Positions 1 to 11,150 of a stretch of DNA of 64,000 bases are shown here, one piece after another (within the stretch, counting starts at the first letter, position 1; each line of letters begins with the position of its first letter). Source of the DNA: Toxotes chatareus (Eukaryota > Chordata > Actinopteri > Toxotidae); the NCBI GenBank assembly GCA_016801885.1, contig CM028899.1:19545501-19609500 (forward strand). Reading direction: 5' to 3'. The translations under genes were made by a program, and so were the position numbers. Below the pieces are notes generated by a model. It did no database searches. It saw nothing but the letters and a program-made list of their open reading frames with translations, and was not told the DNA's origin.

Positions 1-285
1 GATGGTAGAAACTGATAGTGAATTATATATAACCTTGAATGAATCCTCCTCTGTGAGCAATTCAAATCATGTTGTTGTTCTCATGCCAATCTAGAGTTTA
101 GAGGATGTGTTGGTAAGAGTAAATGTTTTGCATCAAGTTTCAGATTCTGTCTGACAATGCAAATGATCCTGTGTAACTTCCCACAAGGGGAAGTTATATG
201 AGAGCTGTTGTCCAAGAACCCAGTCACACTGTAGAGATTAGGAACAAATGATTATATACCTCTGTTTCACCACTGTGCACACACC

Positions 286-3200
286 ATGTTCCTGTTGTGG
301 TTATTTGTCAGTATCATGAGTGCATGTGGTTCTTCTTCAGGAGAGAACCGTCTGCTGCATGCGTACTCTCCTGGGGACATCATCGTTGGAGGACTTTTGC
401 CCATTCACTTAAAAACCAACAGAACCACAACACCCGGACCACTCTCGTGCAGTGGGTGAGTACGGCCTCTCAGAAATAAGTCCACTTACACCACACATGA
501 AAAAAAAACTGAATTCATTCTAAAATTTCATCTGTCGTTTGTCAATTTTTGCAGCTATGACTTACAAACGTTCTTACGCTCTCAAGTGATGATATACGCC
601 ATCGGAGAAATAAACCAGCAACTACCCAACTTCACCATAGGATATGACATCTATGACACTTGTGGAGATGTCAGCATCGCCATCAGTGCAGCACTTCAGC
701 TGCTGAAGAACCAGTCAGACCCTCAGAGCTGTTTACTGCCTGCAAACATTCATTCTGCTTTACCCGAACCTCAAACGAAAGTGGTGATTGGTGAGAGGTA
801 TTCTGAAGTATCAATAGCTGTTGCACGAGTTGTTGCTCTGTCATCAGTTGCCCAGGTTTGTCCTCTCCTATACTCTATAGTGTCCTGTTAACTGTAGTTA
901 GAAATACACACAAAGCTAATAATTAGATTATGAAAGACTCTATAACTGAATTTTAACTTCAAAAATGTAATGCGTCACTGCTGCAAACTGCAGGCAGAAC
1001 TGTTTCAACCTGATCTGATTCCTGTTTGTTACAGATTAGCTACGCATCAACTAGCGAGCTGCTCAGCAAGAAGTTGAAGTTCCCCACTTTTCTGCGAACA
1101 ATATCCAGTGATGCATATCAGACAAAGGCCATTGCTGACCTGGTGGTGAAGTTTTACTGGAAAACAGTAGCCATTGTAGGAAGTGACGATGAGTATGGGA
1201 AGTACGGCAGTGACCGCCTTGTGGACAACTTCAGAGGAATGAACATCTGCATCGAATTTATTGACATCCTGCCTGGTTACTTTTCCCAGAACAATAGTCA
1301 AGCCTGTAAATTGCTGATGAATCTGGTAGGCAATATCAATAAATCCTCTGCCGAGGCCATCATCTTGTTCACCAAGGACACCAATGCTGACATCATAATG
1401 ACAGCGGCTGTTCAGTACAAACTCAACAGAACTTGGATTGCAAGTGATACGTGGTCCACGTCTACAAAGCTCTCTACAATGCCAGGCATTGAGCTGGCCG
1501 GGCAGGTTTTTGGATTCATCTCTAAGAGGAATGAGGTGCCTGGTTTTAAAGACTACGTCATGTCAATGTTTAACAGGACCACTAATGCCTTTCTTGAGGA
1601 TTACCTGACTCGCTACCCTCTTTGTTCTAATCACTCTGAGAACAGAGTTTATAACTGCACCCTACCAGACAGCCAGGAGAGCTCCAACCAGTGTCTGGAG
1701 CCAAGCTGCTTGGCCGAACAAATTGACCAGGATGAATCATACAATATATACTTAGCTGTTCAAGTCATTGCTCAGGGTATCAAACACCTGCTGTGTGACA
1801 ACCAACAGTGTAACCGCAGGAGCGGATTTACAGCCTTGGAGGTAGGGTAAAAAATATCTTTTTGCTTTCTTGCAGTTAGATCGGTAACACAGAAAACCAT
1901 GGCTGAGACACACAATATCCAAAACACACCTACAAAGTGTTGTCTTTACTCTTTGGTTTTTTGTGCAGACTAACAAGTGAGTTATAGCATGTTAAATCAT
2001 GAGCTTTAAAGGAGGAAGGAGGATTTTTTAAAAACCATTTTACAGATTCAAACTAGCTGTTTCCCCATGTTTCTAGACCTAATGCTAAGCTACATTAACC
2101 AACGGCTGCCCGTAGTCTAGTCAGTTATGAAAAAGGTATCAGTCTCCTCATCTAAAACTCTGCAAGAAAAAAAATAAGGACATTTCCAAGTGTGTTGACA
2201 AAGCTCTGTTATTCTACATATATTGCAAAGTTCTCAGCATTTCTAGCTGTCTCCTATATGAAATGTTTCTAATGTTATGATTTGTTGTTTTCCTCAGTAA
2301 CAGAGGTGATAATAACACATTTTCTCGATTTTACAGCTATGTATTTTTTGTTTATGTTTGTCTCCACAGCTTTTCACAGAAATCCGGAAAGTCAACTTCA
2401 CTGTGAACACCACAAATGTGTTCTTTGACACCAATGGAGACCCCAGTTTAGGATATGACATATTACATTGGCAGATGAATGAATCCACAGGGCGCACACA
2501 CATAATAACCATCGGAGAATACAGGCCAAATGAAGAAATCCAAGTCCCAGAAGACCTTGTTAAAAATATGAGCAATGTGAATGTGAGCTCAAAATGACAT
2601 CATATTTAATAATCAAACAGAATCATTTATGAATATCAATATAGTACTGATTCTGTTTTGTCCTTCACAGGTGACCGTTTACAACTGCTCTAAAACGTGT
2701 AAACCAGGCCAAGAGTTGAAACAACAAGGCCACCAGTGCTGCAAAATGTGTGTTCCATGTGCAAATGAAGAGTTTTCCACTAAAAATGGTAAGTGATTGA
2801 TTACAAATCTCAAGTAACATAATCATTTCTATATACGAGTGAACAGCCCCGGTCTCCTAAGAGGATCCTTGTCATGGATGGCACACTTAATACGCCAACA
2901 GAACTATTTTTACACAGCCCTAATCACACATTAGGAGTGATAAGTCCTGTTTTCCTGTTTAAAAATCTCTCGTGTGTATATAGTGAATACAGTGTTCAGG
3001 TTTAATTCTTATTGTTGCCTGCCTTGTATTCCCAACGGTTTTACATTAATTTGCAAATGCTGTATAACTTCACACACTGCTGTACTGTGAATGTGATCAG
3101 GCGCTGGGGTTGGGTACTTCCCCATCCATGTAAAACAAAATTAAACACATTTGTTTATAAATTAAAACGCTATGCTGAATAAGCAACAACAAAAAAAACA

Positions 3201-4173
3201 TATTTTCCTCATACAGTTAAACTGCATTTCTTTGCTTTCATCCGTAGGTGAGGAGTGTAAGCGCTGCAATCAAGACGAATACTCGTCTCCGCAGAGGGAT
3301 AAGTGTTTCCAAAAAACGGATGAATTCCTAAAATGGAAAGATCCCTTCGCTATCATTTTGGCTTGCTTTGGAATCTTAGGCATCATTGTTACCATCGTGT
3401 TTGCGGTTCTGTTTATAATCTATCGTAGCACACCCATTGTGAAAGCAGTTGGAGGTTATTTGTGTTTCTTGGAGCTTTTTGCCCTTCTTTTCTGCTTCTG
3501 CCTTACATGTAACTTCATAGGAAAGCCCACCAAGGCTTCCTGCATGGTAGGCCTGCCTTTCTTCGGCATCGCCTTTTCCCTCTGCATCTCCTGCATTCTG
3601 GCCAACCTGCTTCAAATCTCAGTAGGCTTCAGCTTTAACTTGAAAATAAGCTCCTGGATAAAGAAGCTCAATCAGCCACTGGCTGTGGTGACCGTCGTGT
3701 CTTCGATCCAGTTAGCCCTGTGTGTGCCATGGCTGTACTATTACCCCCCATTTCCACAGAATAAGCCAGAAAACGAGACCATCCTGCACCTATGTGAAAA
3801 TGGCTCCACTGCGTTTTTTGGAGCCATGTTAGGCTACAACACTTTCTTGGCCTTTATTTGTTTCCTCTTCGCATTCAAAGGCAGACAGCTGCCAGATCTG
3901 TACAAAAACGCGAGTTTAGTCGCCGTCAGTATGATGCTATTTGTAATCATTTGGATCCTCTTCATCCCAATTTACCTCAACATGTACGGGAAGTACAAAC
4001 TGGCAATAGAATGCGCAGCCATACTCATTTCTAGCTACAGCATCCTCACCTGCCATTTGGCCCCCAAGTGTTACATTATGGTGTTCAGGAAAGAGCTTAA
4101 CAATGAGAACGCCATTACTGAGTACATCAAGAAGCATTACGAGCAGAAAGGCTTGGCTGTGGTGAAATCATAA
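286..4173 (+). CDS. Class C G-protein-coupled receptor, GPRC6A/OlfC-like, complete (6 exons)
   Basis: Six exons, 286-455, 555-855, 1035-1841, 2370-2582, 2671-2788 and 3248-4173, join in phase into 844 aa. The start gives a hydrophobic signal peptide (about residues 1-19). A Venus-flytrap ligand domain follows (about 25-500), with YDIYDTC, a Ser/Thr-rich SYASTSELL stretch, SDDEYG and WIASDTWST, the positions that contact the alpha-amino acid in this family. A cysteine-rich linker (about 500-555), seven membrane helices (about 570-820, with FKGRQLPD in loop 3) and a short tail follow. Family knowledge: such receptors sense amino acids at the surface of olfactory, taste or other cells. The six-exon layout is shared by GPRC6A, T1R and V2R/OlfC genes. 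Motifs such as GAMLGYNTFLAFICF favour GPRC6A-like, but the exact subfamily needs a phylogeny. No stop or frameshift was seen. Confidence 0.9.
2030..2210 (+). repeat. Dispersed teleost repeat, copy in GPCR intron 3
   Basis: It contains CTAGCTGTTTCCCC, then a motif like ATGCTAAGCTA, then CTGCAAGAAA. The same block order, with CTAGCTGTTTCCCC identical, recurs at about 16950-17060. Family knowledge: a repeat with this core is common across percomorph genomes. Class not determined. Confidence 0.55.
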
Positions 4174-4768
4174 TCTCACACGCACATCCATAAAGCTTTT
4201 ATCTGTTAATAATTATTATATTTCACCACAGAAATATTTCTTAACTGAATACACAAAATGAAGAAATCGACCATAGTGGGAACATGTTTCTAATCAACTG
4301 TATCTTCAAACTGATACCTTTTATAAAAACCAGCTGTTTGGTTAGGTTGGCCTTGATTTATGCCTTGAACATGTAATTTTGTCTTTTAAGTTGTTTTTCT
4401 TTTCTGTAACTGATTTCTTACACTTTGCAATGTGAATTTAAAAAAAATTAGATTTAGGTGATGTTTTTATCTGTAAAGAGATGTTTTTAGGGAAATGTTA
4501 CGTTGTGAATGGCTGGATACTGTGAATATATTTAACTAACATTCTCTTCGTGAATACTACATTACTACAATGCATGGAGTTTTCACTGCGTGGACAATGC
4601 ATCATAATGGAAGAACACAAAGGGCTGTCTTTTGACATTATTTTCAGTTTCTGGGGTATATTTATACTGAACTCTTTTCCAGTTGTATTTACTTTATCTA
4701 GATTGTTGATGAGACACTGATAATATGCAGAACTGCGATTCCTAAAATGCATTGCTGTGTGTTCACAT

Positions 4769-4774
4769 AATAAA
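4769..4774 (+). terminator. Candidate polyadenylation signal of the class C GPCR
   Basis: An AATAAA hexamer lies about 600 bases after the receptor stop codon, in AT-rich DNA that looks like 3' UTR. It is the first good hexamer downstream on this strand. The cleavage site itself cannot be placed from sequence. Confidence 0.45.
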
Positions 4775-4779
4775 CCACA

Positions 4780-6729
4780 ATAACAAAATAACAGACTTAA
4801 AGGATTAACGTTTGTAATAATACAAAGATAATTTGTTGGCTAAATTAATTCAAACTATTTAAAAAAAAAGTAATAGAAATAAATATCAAATGATACAATG
4901 CTGTACATTAAAATACAAAAGTCAATAATTTCATGGAAAGGAACTGTTTTTACTAATACTACTGCTATGGATGCAATATCGCTGATATAAACATATAATA
5001 CTGTTACTGCACAGGAACCAACTCCCCTTTATATTTTTTAATACATAATACTATTTAAGGGTAAATGGTAACAGATTTAATTGACACTTGGTTGAGAAAC
5101 AGTTCTGAAAACAATCCAGCTGCAAAGGTCAGAATTAACTTGAGCTATAATTTATATCCCAGACCCAGACAAATACCAAGTACTATGATTCTACACTGCC
5201 ATGCAAAAACCAGTTGCTTTATGTGTCTGCAGCGCTGTCATGCGTGCTAAGCAGATGACATTTGACAAGCAGGAAAGGTCATCCATGTCACAGCTATTAT
5301 TATTCAAGTCTACTCAGCCGTGCAAGTGCAAAGCTGAGGGTGTCATTACTGTCTGCAACCAGTAGGTGGGGCTCTCAAAGCATCCTGTGAATAACTTCCA
5401 TAAAGTCCATGGTGCTTGTACAAGTACCTCAGCACTTGTTTGTATGTGGTCCCATCAGTACAAAACACACATCCATAATGCGGCTCGGCTGTTTTATTTA
5501 TTAAAAAAATACAAAACTTCAAAAAGTTTCCATAGGAAAGCATAATGAATTAGCAATCCCGTCTCTTTCGCATCAAATTTCAAATGTACGGTTAAACGCT
5601 GCGCCTTATTAATATCATGAACAGATTTCTTGCTTTCTAAAAGTTACAAAACAAAAAGAAAAGAAAAGAAGGAGGAGATAAGAAGAGGGGCTGTCTGCTT
5701 CTTGAGTCCCTGTGTTTTAAGTGTTAATCTTTAAGATTTCTTTTTGGTGGCATCTGGTGACCGGGACAAAATGAAATGTCTATTTAGCATCTGTATCTAC
5801 AATGCTGACTGACAAGTTCCTTCAATTGCTGCAGCCATATCAGCACACTCAGAGGACCAGTCATGCATATGGCACTTCCTGTGAGTATACATACAATATC
5901 TAGATTTTGCGTGGGAAATAGAAACTCTGGCCACAACAGACAGACGTAGTTCCAGAACACAAAGATATTGGATAGTTAATATGTAAATGATGAGTTAAAT
6001 AAAAGAAAATAAATAGCGTTTCTTGATAGGTTATCATCTTGAGGATTAACACTTGAAGGGTTCTGTACAGAAGTGGAGATCATGGAAAAGATAAATATTA
6101 AAATAGCAGCCATTTTTTGAGGAATTAAATCACTCCTCCACCAGTTACTCTAGCTAGGGACGTGACATTAGCTGTTAACAGGGCTTGGAAGGGTCAGCAG
6201 TTAAATAACTAATCTTACATTCTGCATCTGGTGAATGCCTAAGCTGTAAGCAGTCTGGCACTATTCTTTTTTTTAATACTGTGAAATGAATAGTATGAGT
6301 AACCCTTCACCTCTTGCACTACTGCTACAGTTTCAAGTATTGTGAGTCCTGTGGTGATGGGACACCTACAGACAAGTAGTTTGGGGATTTATTTTGCAAA
6401 ACAACTGTTTGTTTCCCTACACTATTCCAGTTCAGTAAATAGGTTCTTTATAAACTACAGTACTCCAGTTCAAGTACGCATCTAACCCTGTAACGCTCTG
6501 CCTGGAACCCATAGAGACACTGAGAGTGTGATTCAGCCTCATTTCATTGGGGGTTGATCCCCAGCTTCCATACAGAACACAGAAATTTTGTGCAACAACA
6601 AGTCCCTCTCATTCTCCTGTCAAGTAACTGGCCTTGAAATTTCACGTACATTTGGGGAGAAGGGGGGAAGGGGGCCTTCTCCAATATTTCATAACAAAGG
6701 AAGTTTAGATGTGGAGAACATTGCTGTGT
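4780..6729. other. Convergent intergenic DNA between the GPCR and odc1
   Basis: The GPCR (+) and odc1 (-) point at each other. This AT-rich stretch holds no exon I can support. Part of it is the odc1 3' UTR: on the minus strand, AATAAA hexamers occur at 6388-6393 and 5493-5498, and either could end that transcript. The short ORFs here are chance frames. Confidence 0.6.
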
Positions 6730-9159
6730 TTAAACCACGTGGGCCTGGCAAGGCTTGGGGGGCATCTCCATGCTCGTCTCTTGGCCACAGCAGGCTGACA
6801 CTTCAAACAGGCTGGACTCCTCCACAGGAGCTGGCATTCCCTGGGAACAAACCTGCTGTACAAATTGCCTGGAAAAGAAAATGCAAGAAGAAAAAAAAAA
6901 AGTTATTCTCTAGGAACACAAGATGCACTAAAACCTGCAAATCTGCCCCGTGAGATGTAAATCCGGAAAGTCATTTATTATTAACTGCCACTTTCGGCGT
7001 CTGTGACACCACTCACCAGGCAGGGCGGGACATGACATAGTGGATGTCAGGTCTTTGGAAGCCGTTGAAGGTGGAGGAGGCAGCCACGGTGTAGGCGCCC
7101 ATGTTCTCAAAGACCAGCCAGTCGCCCTCCTGCAGGTCAGGCAGGTTACACTGCTCAACAATGCGATCAAGGCCGTCACAAGTTGGGCCCCAGATGCTGC
7201 AGGGGTACATGGCCTCGTCTGGCTTTGGTTTCTATTCGTATTAGGAGGTGGGGAGGAGAAAAAGACATTTACCATAAACATTTGTTTCCCCTCTCATTGA
7301 GCGATATGTATGATGAGGGACTTTGTTGCCATTTCAGTGCTTGATTTTCAGTTACCTTATGCAGTGTTGGCAAACAGTGAGCATGGTCAAAGAGTATACA
7401 GTTGAAGGATCCGTACACTCCATCATTGACATAGTACATCAGAGTCTTGTCACTGTTCCCATCGCCCTCCTCTGTGAAGAAAGCACAAACAATTTTACTA
7501 CTGAGAAACATTACAAATCTGCTTTCACAACAAACCGTTTCAGAAAACCATGGTAGATTTTCCTAAATCAAGGCTGCTACCGTCAGAGGCTGACTCCTCG
7601 TCCATGATGACCTTCTTGGCAATGATGTTGACAACCAGTGTGTAAGCGGAAGCCACGTAAAAGCGCCCTGGCTCGGCAATGATCTTAACACCAGAATCAG
7701 CAGGGAAATACTTGTCCAGGGCTGGGTTCAGTACGGCTGTGATCTGGAAAGTACAAAAAGTGTCCACACGTAAATCAGACTGTAAAAACACTTGTCTTGT
7801 TCATTTAATAATGTCCAAAAACAAACAAACATGAATAGTATGTTTGGCTTGTGATATAGCAAACTCATTGATAATAAAGGAAGCAGCATCCTACCTCTTC
7901 AAATTTGAGCTCAGCATCGTCTGAACCAGGGAAACCACCACCAATATCCAGGAGATCCATGTTGAAGCCAAGCTCCTCCTAGAGGTCACAAAATTAGGAG
8001 TCTTAGTTTACTTTGCTGGATAAAAACCACAAAATCAGTTGTATATGTATTTCAGTCACTACTCACCCCCATGTGAAAAACACAGCGGGCGTCAGCGATG
8101 GCCTGTGCGTAGGTCTTGGGATCGGTGCAGCCACTGCCGACATGGAAGCTTACACCGATCACATCCAGGCCCAGGTTTTTAGCCTGCTCCAGAAGACCTC
8201 GACAAGCCTTGAGTGGGGCCCCAAACTTCACACTCAGACGACACACCGACTTTGAGTCATCTGTGGCAATACGCAGCACCAGTCTGGGCACAAAACAGAA
8301 ACAAAGTTAGTGAAAAGGACAAAAATTCAGATGCAGGGCAGATGATGAAATGCCACTAAAGCCTTTGTATTATGGATGCTAAAAAAAAAAAAATCTTACT
8401 TGGCGTTGGAATGACAGCGGGCCACCTTCTTGAGTTCCACCTCGCTATCAAAGGTCATCATCTCGACCCCATGGGCAGACGCATACTTGATCTGAGAAAC
8501 TTGCTTGCAGGGGTTGGCATAGATGATTCTGCTTGGATCCACTCCCAGAGACTGAACCAGCTGAATTTCCGTCTAGAGGGGGACAATACCAACAGTCAGC
8601 AAAAAAAAAACGTGCTAATTTAAAAACACGAGCTGCCAAAGTAATTTCAGCCATCAAGAGAGCTTTGTGTTCTGAGGACATTTAATGCTGTGGAAATTTT
8701 CCACCACATACCTTGCTTGCACAGTCAAAGCCAGTTCCCAGGGATGCCAGTGTCATAACTACAGCCCGGCTGTCATTGCATTTGACAGCATAGAAAGGAG
8801 TGACACGAGGCAGGGCCCGCATCCAGCGCAGGTGTTTCTTAAGCACATCTCCCAAGTCACAGACATAGAAGGCATCCCTGTCATCCTGTAATGGAGCACA
8901 TGAAAGGGACATATTCATTTAACAAAAGCAGCCTTGTAACAAACACCAGTTTGCTTTCATTTACATCCAGTCATTTGTTGTGTCCTGTTAACATTCATCA
9001 CCTAACAAATGGTGACATCTGTGCTTCCTCTAGACAATGCCAGCACAGGATGCTTACCGTCATTGATGACTCATTGATCTTCTGCTCAACAATATCCCGG
9101 GCAGAGAATCCTTCCTCCAGGAAAAGGAATTCAAACTCAGTGGGAGTGGCAGTGTTCAT
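6730..9159 (-). CDS. odc1: Ornithine decarboxylase, complete coding region (9 coding exons)
   Basis: Coding exons in transcript order are 9159-9058, 8885-8712, 8572-8400, 8283-8067, 7978-7895, 7743-7581, 7471-7356, 7231-7017 and 6868-6730, giving 460 aa (human 461). The cytosolic PLP enzyme converts ornithine to putrescine, the rate-limiting step of polyamine synthesis. Visible residues include Lys69 in FYAVKCN (PLP Schiff base), the DIGGGFPG phosphate-binding loop, EPGRFYVAS, and the catalytic Cys in [11 protein letters not shown] (residue 361). The dimer therefore looks active, unlike antizyme inhibitors. The C-terminus keeps a Cys at 441 in VSAC, the position tied to rapid turnover in mammals. 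The start is fixed by homology, by an A at -3, and by an in-frame TGA in the upstream 5' UTR exon. Confidence 0.97.
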
Positions 9160-9195
9160 GGTCACAAGAGCTCCTTTTGATAAGTCGCAAGTAAA
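9058..9195 (-). other. odc1: odc1 exon 3, containing the start codon
   Basis: A pyrimidine-rich acceptor ending in CAG precedes position 9195 and a GTAAG donor follows 9058. The exon carries 36 bases of 5' UTR before the ATG at 9157-9159. The tail of an overlapping upstream ORF runs through it in another frame (see findings). Confidence 0.8.
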
Positions 9196-9502
9196 CTGGG
9201 AGAGGGAGGGGAGGCGTGTTTCGAGATTACATTCAGCTTTTAGAAAACAGTGTCTTTCATGTCCTTGATCACTAAAGTCTGTTTTATTCCCCACTAAAAG
9301 ATTATCAAACAGTGCAATTGTGAGGAATTCTCAAAGATGGTACTTGAATGAATGACAGGTTTTGTTACAGTATTATCTGTACAGGATGACAACGCACTGT
9401 TGAATCAAGTTGCAAAGACACAACAATACACTTACTTGGATACGAAAGAGATGGAATTAAGTGTTGCTGTTACTCAGGTGCAGAGAAGCCAAGGAGGCTC
9501 AC

Positions 9503-9584
9503 CAGTGAAGTTAAACCCCTTCAAATAAGACTCGAGGCCAGGGCCTGCTGAGTAGCCAGTGTGTGATTTCCTAGAGTTATGATT
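9503..9584 (-). other. odc1: odc1 noncoding 5' UTR exon 2
   Basis: This 82-base stretch is bounded on the minus strand by a pyrimidine-rich TGCAG acceptor and a GTGAG donor. It has no ATG of its own. It holds an in-frame stop for the main ODC reading frame, and it is open in the frame of an upstream ORF that starts in exon 1. Inferred from splice consensus only. Confidence 0.6.
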
Positions 9585-10475
9585 CTGCAGACAAGAAGAG
9601 TTGAAAGGAGTTTAGCATAAAAACAGCACCGTTCTCAGTCGTTTTAGCTCAAGGCTATATTGAGTACACATTTCAATATACCTTTATTCTATTTAAGAAC
9701 CTTATATTTATAAATTTAAACCAAGTTACGGAATATTCTATTAAAATCATTATAATTGACGAGATTTCAGATATGCCCAAGATATATACAAATCTGTGGT
9801 CAGTAAAGCCGTATTGCTCAGGTCTTTTACAGCGCTCCATTTTATAACCGTGTCATGACAACTTGACACCATATGCAAAGTCACTGAAACCCCTAAACGC
9901 TTAAGCCCCGCCCAGTTACGATTCAATCCAATTATAAAAGGATCCGCCTTGAACTCAAAAAAAGGAGGCACGAAAATGAACCAATCAGTGAGTAACAAAT
10001 GACGCTGACGCGAATATGCCGGTTCCGCTTAGAGTTCTTCATGCCATGAGGCAATTTAGCATTGGAAGTTACGATTAACGTAGTTTATCCAAGTTTACAC
10101 AAGCAAATCAAAAATGTGTTTAGCGTAACGTCAACACAGAGAAGTCCGCGGCCCTGAAAAGCTATCATCTCAAGCTTACGCCATACCGCTTTATTACCTA
10201 GGTTAGCTAACAGTAATAATTGCTAACAAACTAGCCGTCTACAACACTGGCCACGTCGTAATGTTGGGTAACACTCGATTCAATTTTGAATAAAATTGAC
10301 GCTAAGGTTATAGTGAAATAACAAGAATATCCTAACCCCTAACTCCCCTTTTCATTGTTCTTTTTAAGCCGCCATAACTGAACCAACCAGCTAGCTAACG
10401 GTTGCTGCTGTAATTAAAGATTTACGATAAAATGTGACGTTCTGAGTAGTATGATATTGAGAAGTCCTTACTTAC

Positions 10476-10605
10476 CTTAAAAAGCATTTACAAAGAGTTT
10501 GTCCATTAGACCCGAATGCTGGGATAAAAAAAAAAAAGGCAGTTTCCCTTCTCACTGAATGTCTGCTGCTGGAGTCGTAGCCTCTCTACCACGTCTGAAA
10601 CTGGA
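10476..10605 (-). other. odc1: odc1 first exon (noncoding, with upstream ORFs)
   Basis: A strong GTAAGTAAG donor follows position 10476. The 5' end near 10605 is inferred from the TATA box about 30 bases upstream. The exon carries two ATGs close to its 3' end: a closed nine-codon ORF at 10477-10506 and a second that continues across the splice junction. Confidence 0.6.
10477..10506 (-). promoter_or_regulatory. Upstream ORF of nine codons in the odc1 leader
   Basis: The frame reads MDKLFVNAF then TAA, ending one base before the exon-1 donor. Mammalian ODC mRNAs are known to carry a short inhibitory uORF in a structured leader. A similar translational role here is inference. Confidence 0.55.
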
Positions 10606-10632
10606 GTGGAGGCGCACACAGGATCCTGACAG

Positions 10633-10640
10633 TATTTATA
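10633..10640 (-). promoter_or_regulatory. TATA box of odc1
   Basis: The minus strand reads TATAAATA, at the right distance upstream of the inferred first exon and its strong donor. A canonical TATA box suits the tightly induced odc1 gene known from other vertebrates. I saw no CACGTG E-box in the stretch I read. Confidence 0.65.
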
Positions 10641-11127
10641 GAGAGCTCGTTACTAAGGCAACGCAGCCAGCTGAAACCGGCCTCTCATCCACGTATGAAC
10701 CGGTTTATACTTGTCACCTCATCCACATGGTGGGGGAGACAGGCAGACAGGAGCCGCTAGACAACTAACGCACATTAGATTGCTTAAGGTAACAGCCAAT
10801 TTAAATCGGCCTCCTATCTGCATAAACGTTAAGCTTGTCACGACACTGTGGTAAACACAAGACAGGGCCAGACACATAAGGAGGTTAGTCATCAGTGGCA
10901 TTACCGCTTAGGCTCAACCTTTCTACTTTTCACTTAAAAAATCGTGACCTTTTTTGTTTCTTTCGACAAATTTTCTTACTTCACTGAAAAAAAAAAATTG
11001 TATCCATGTTTTCGATGAATTCTATAGACAAAGTGATCAATCCGGAAAATAATTGACAGATTATTTGATAATAAAAATAATCCTTAGTTGAAGCCCTCAC
11101 AAGCATATTTCATGCTTAAATCTGATT

Positions 11128-11150
11128 ATGATGATGATGATGATGATGAT
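11128..11150. repeat. ATG/GAT trinucleotide microsatellite
   Basis: Seven to eight uninterrupted ATG triplets, read directly, in intergenic DNA upstream of odc1. No coding context. Confidence 0.9.

Noticed and set aside
6588..6953. 121-codon plus-strand ORF over the odc1 last exon
   Set aside because: Lies antisense to the odc1 coding end and 3' UTR; its Lys-rich end is a poly-A run.
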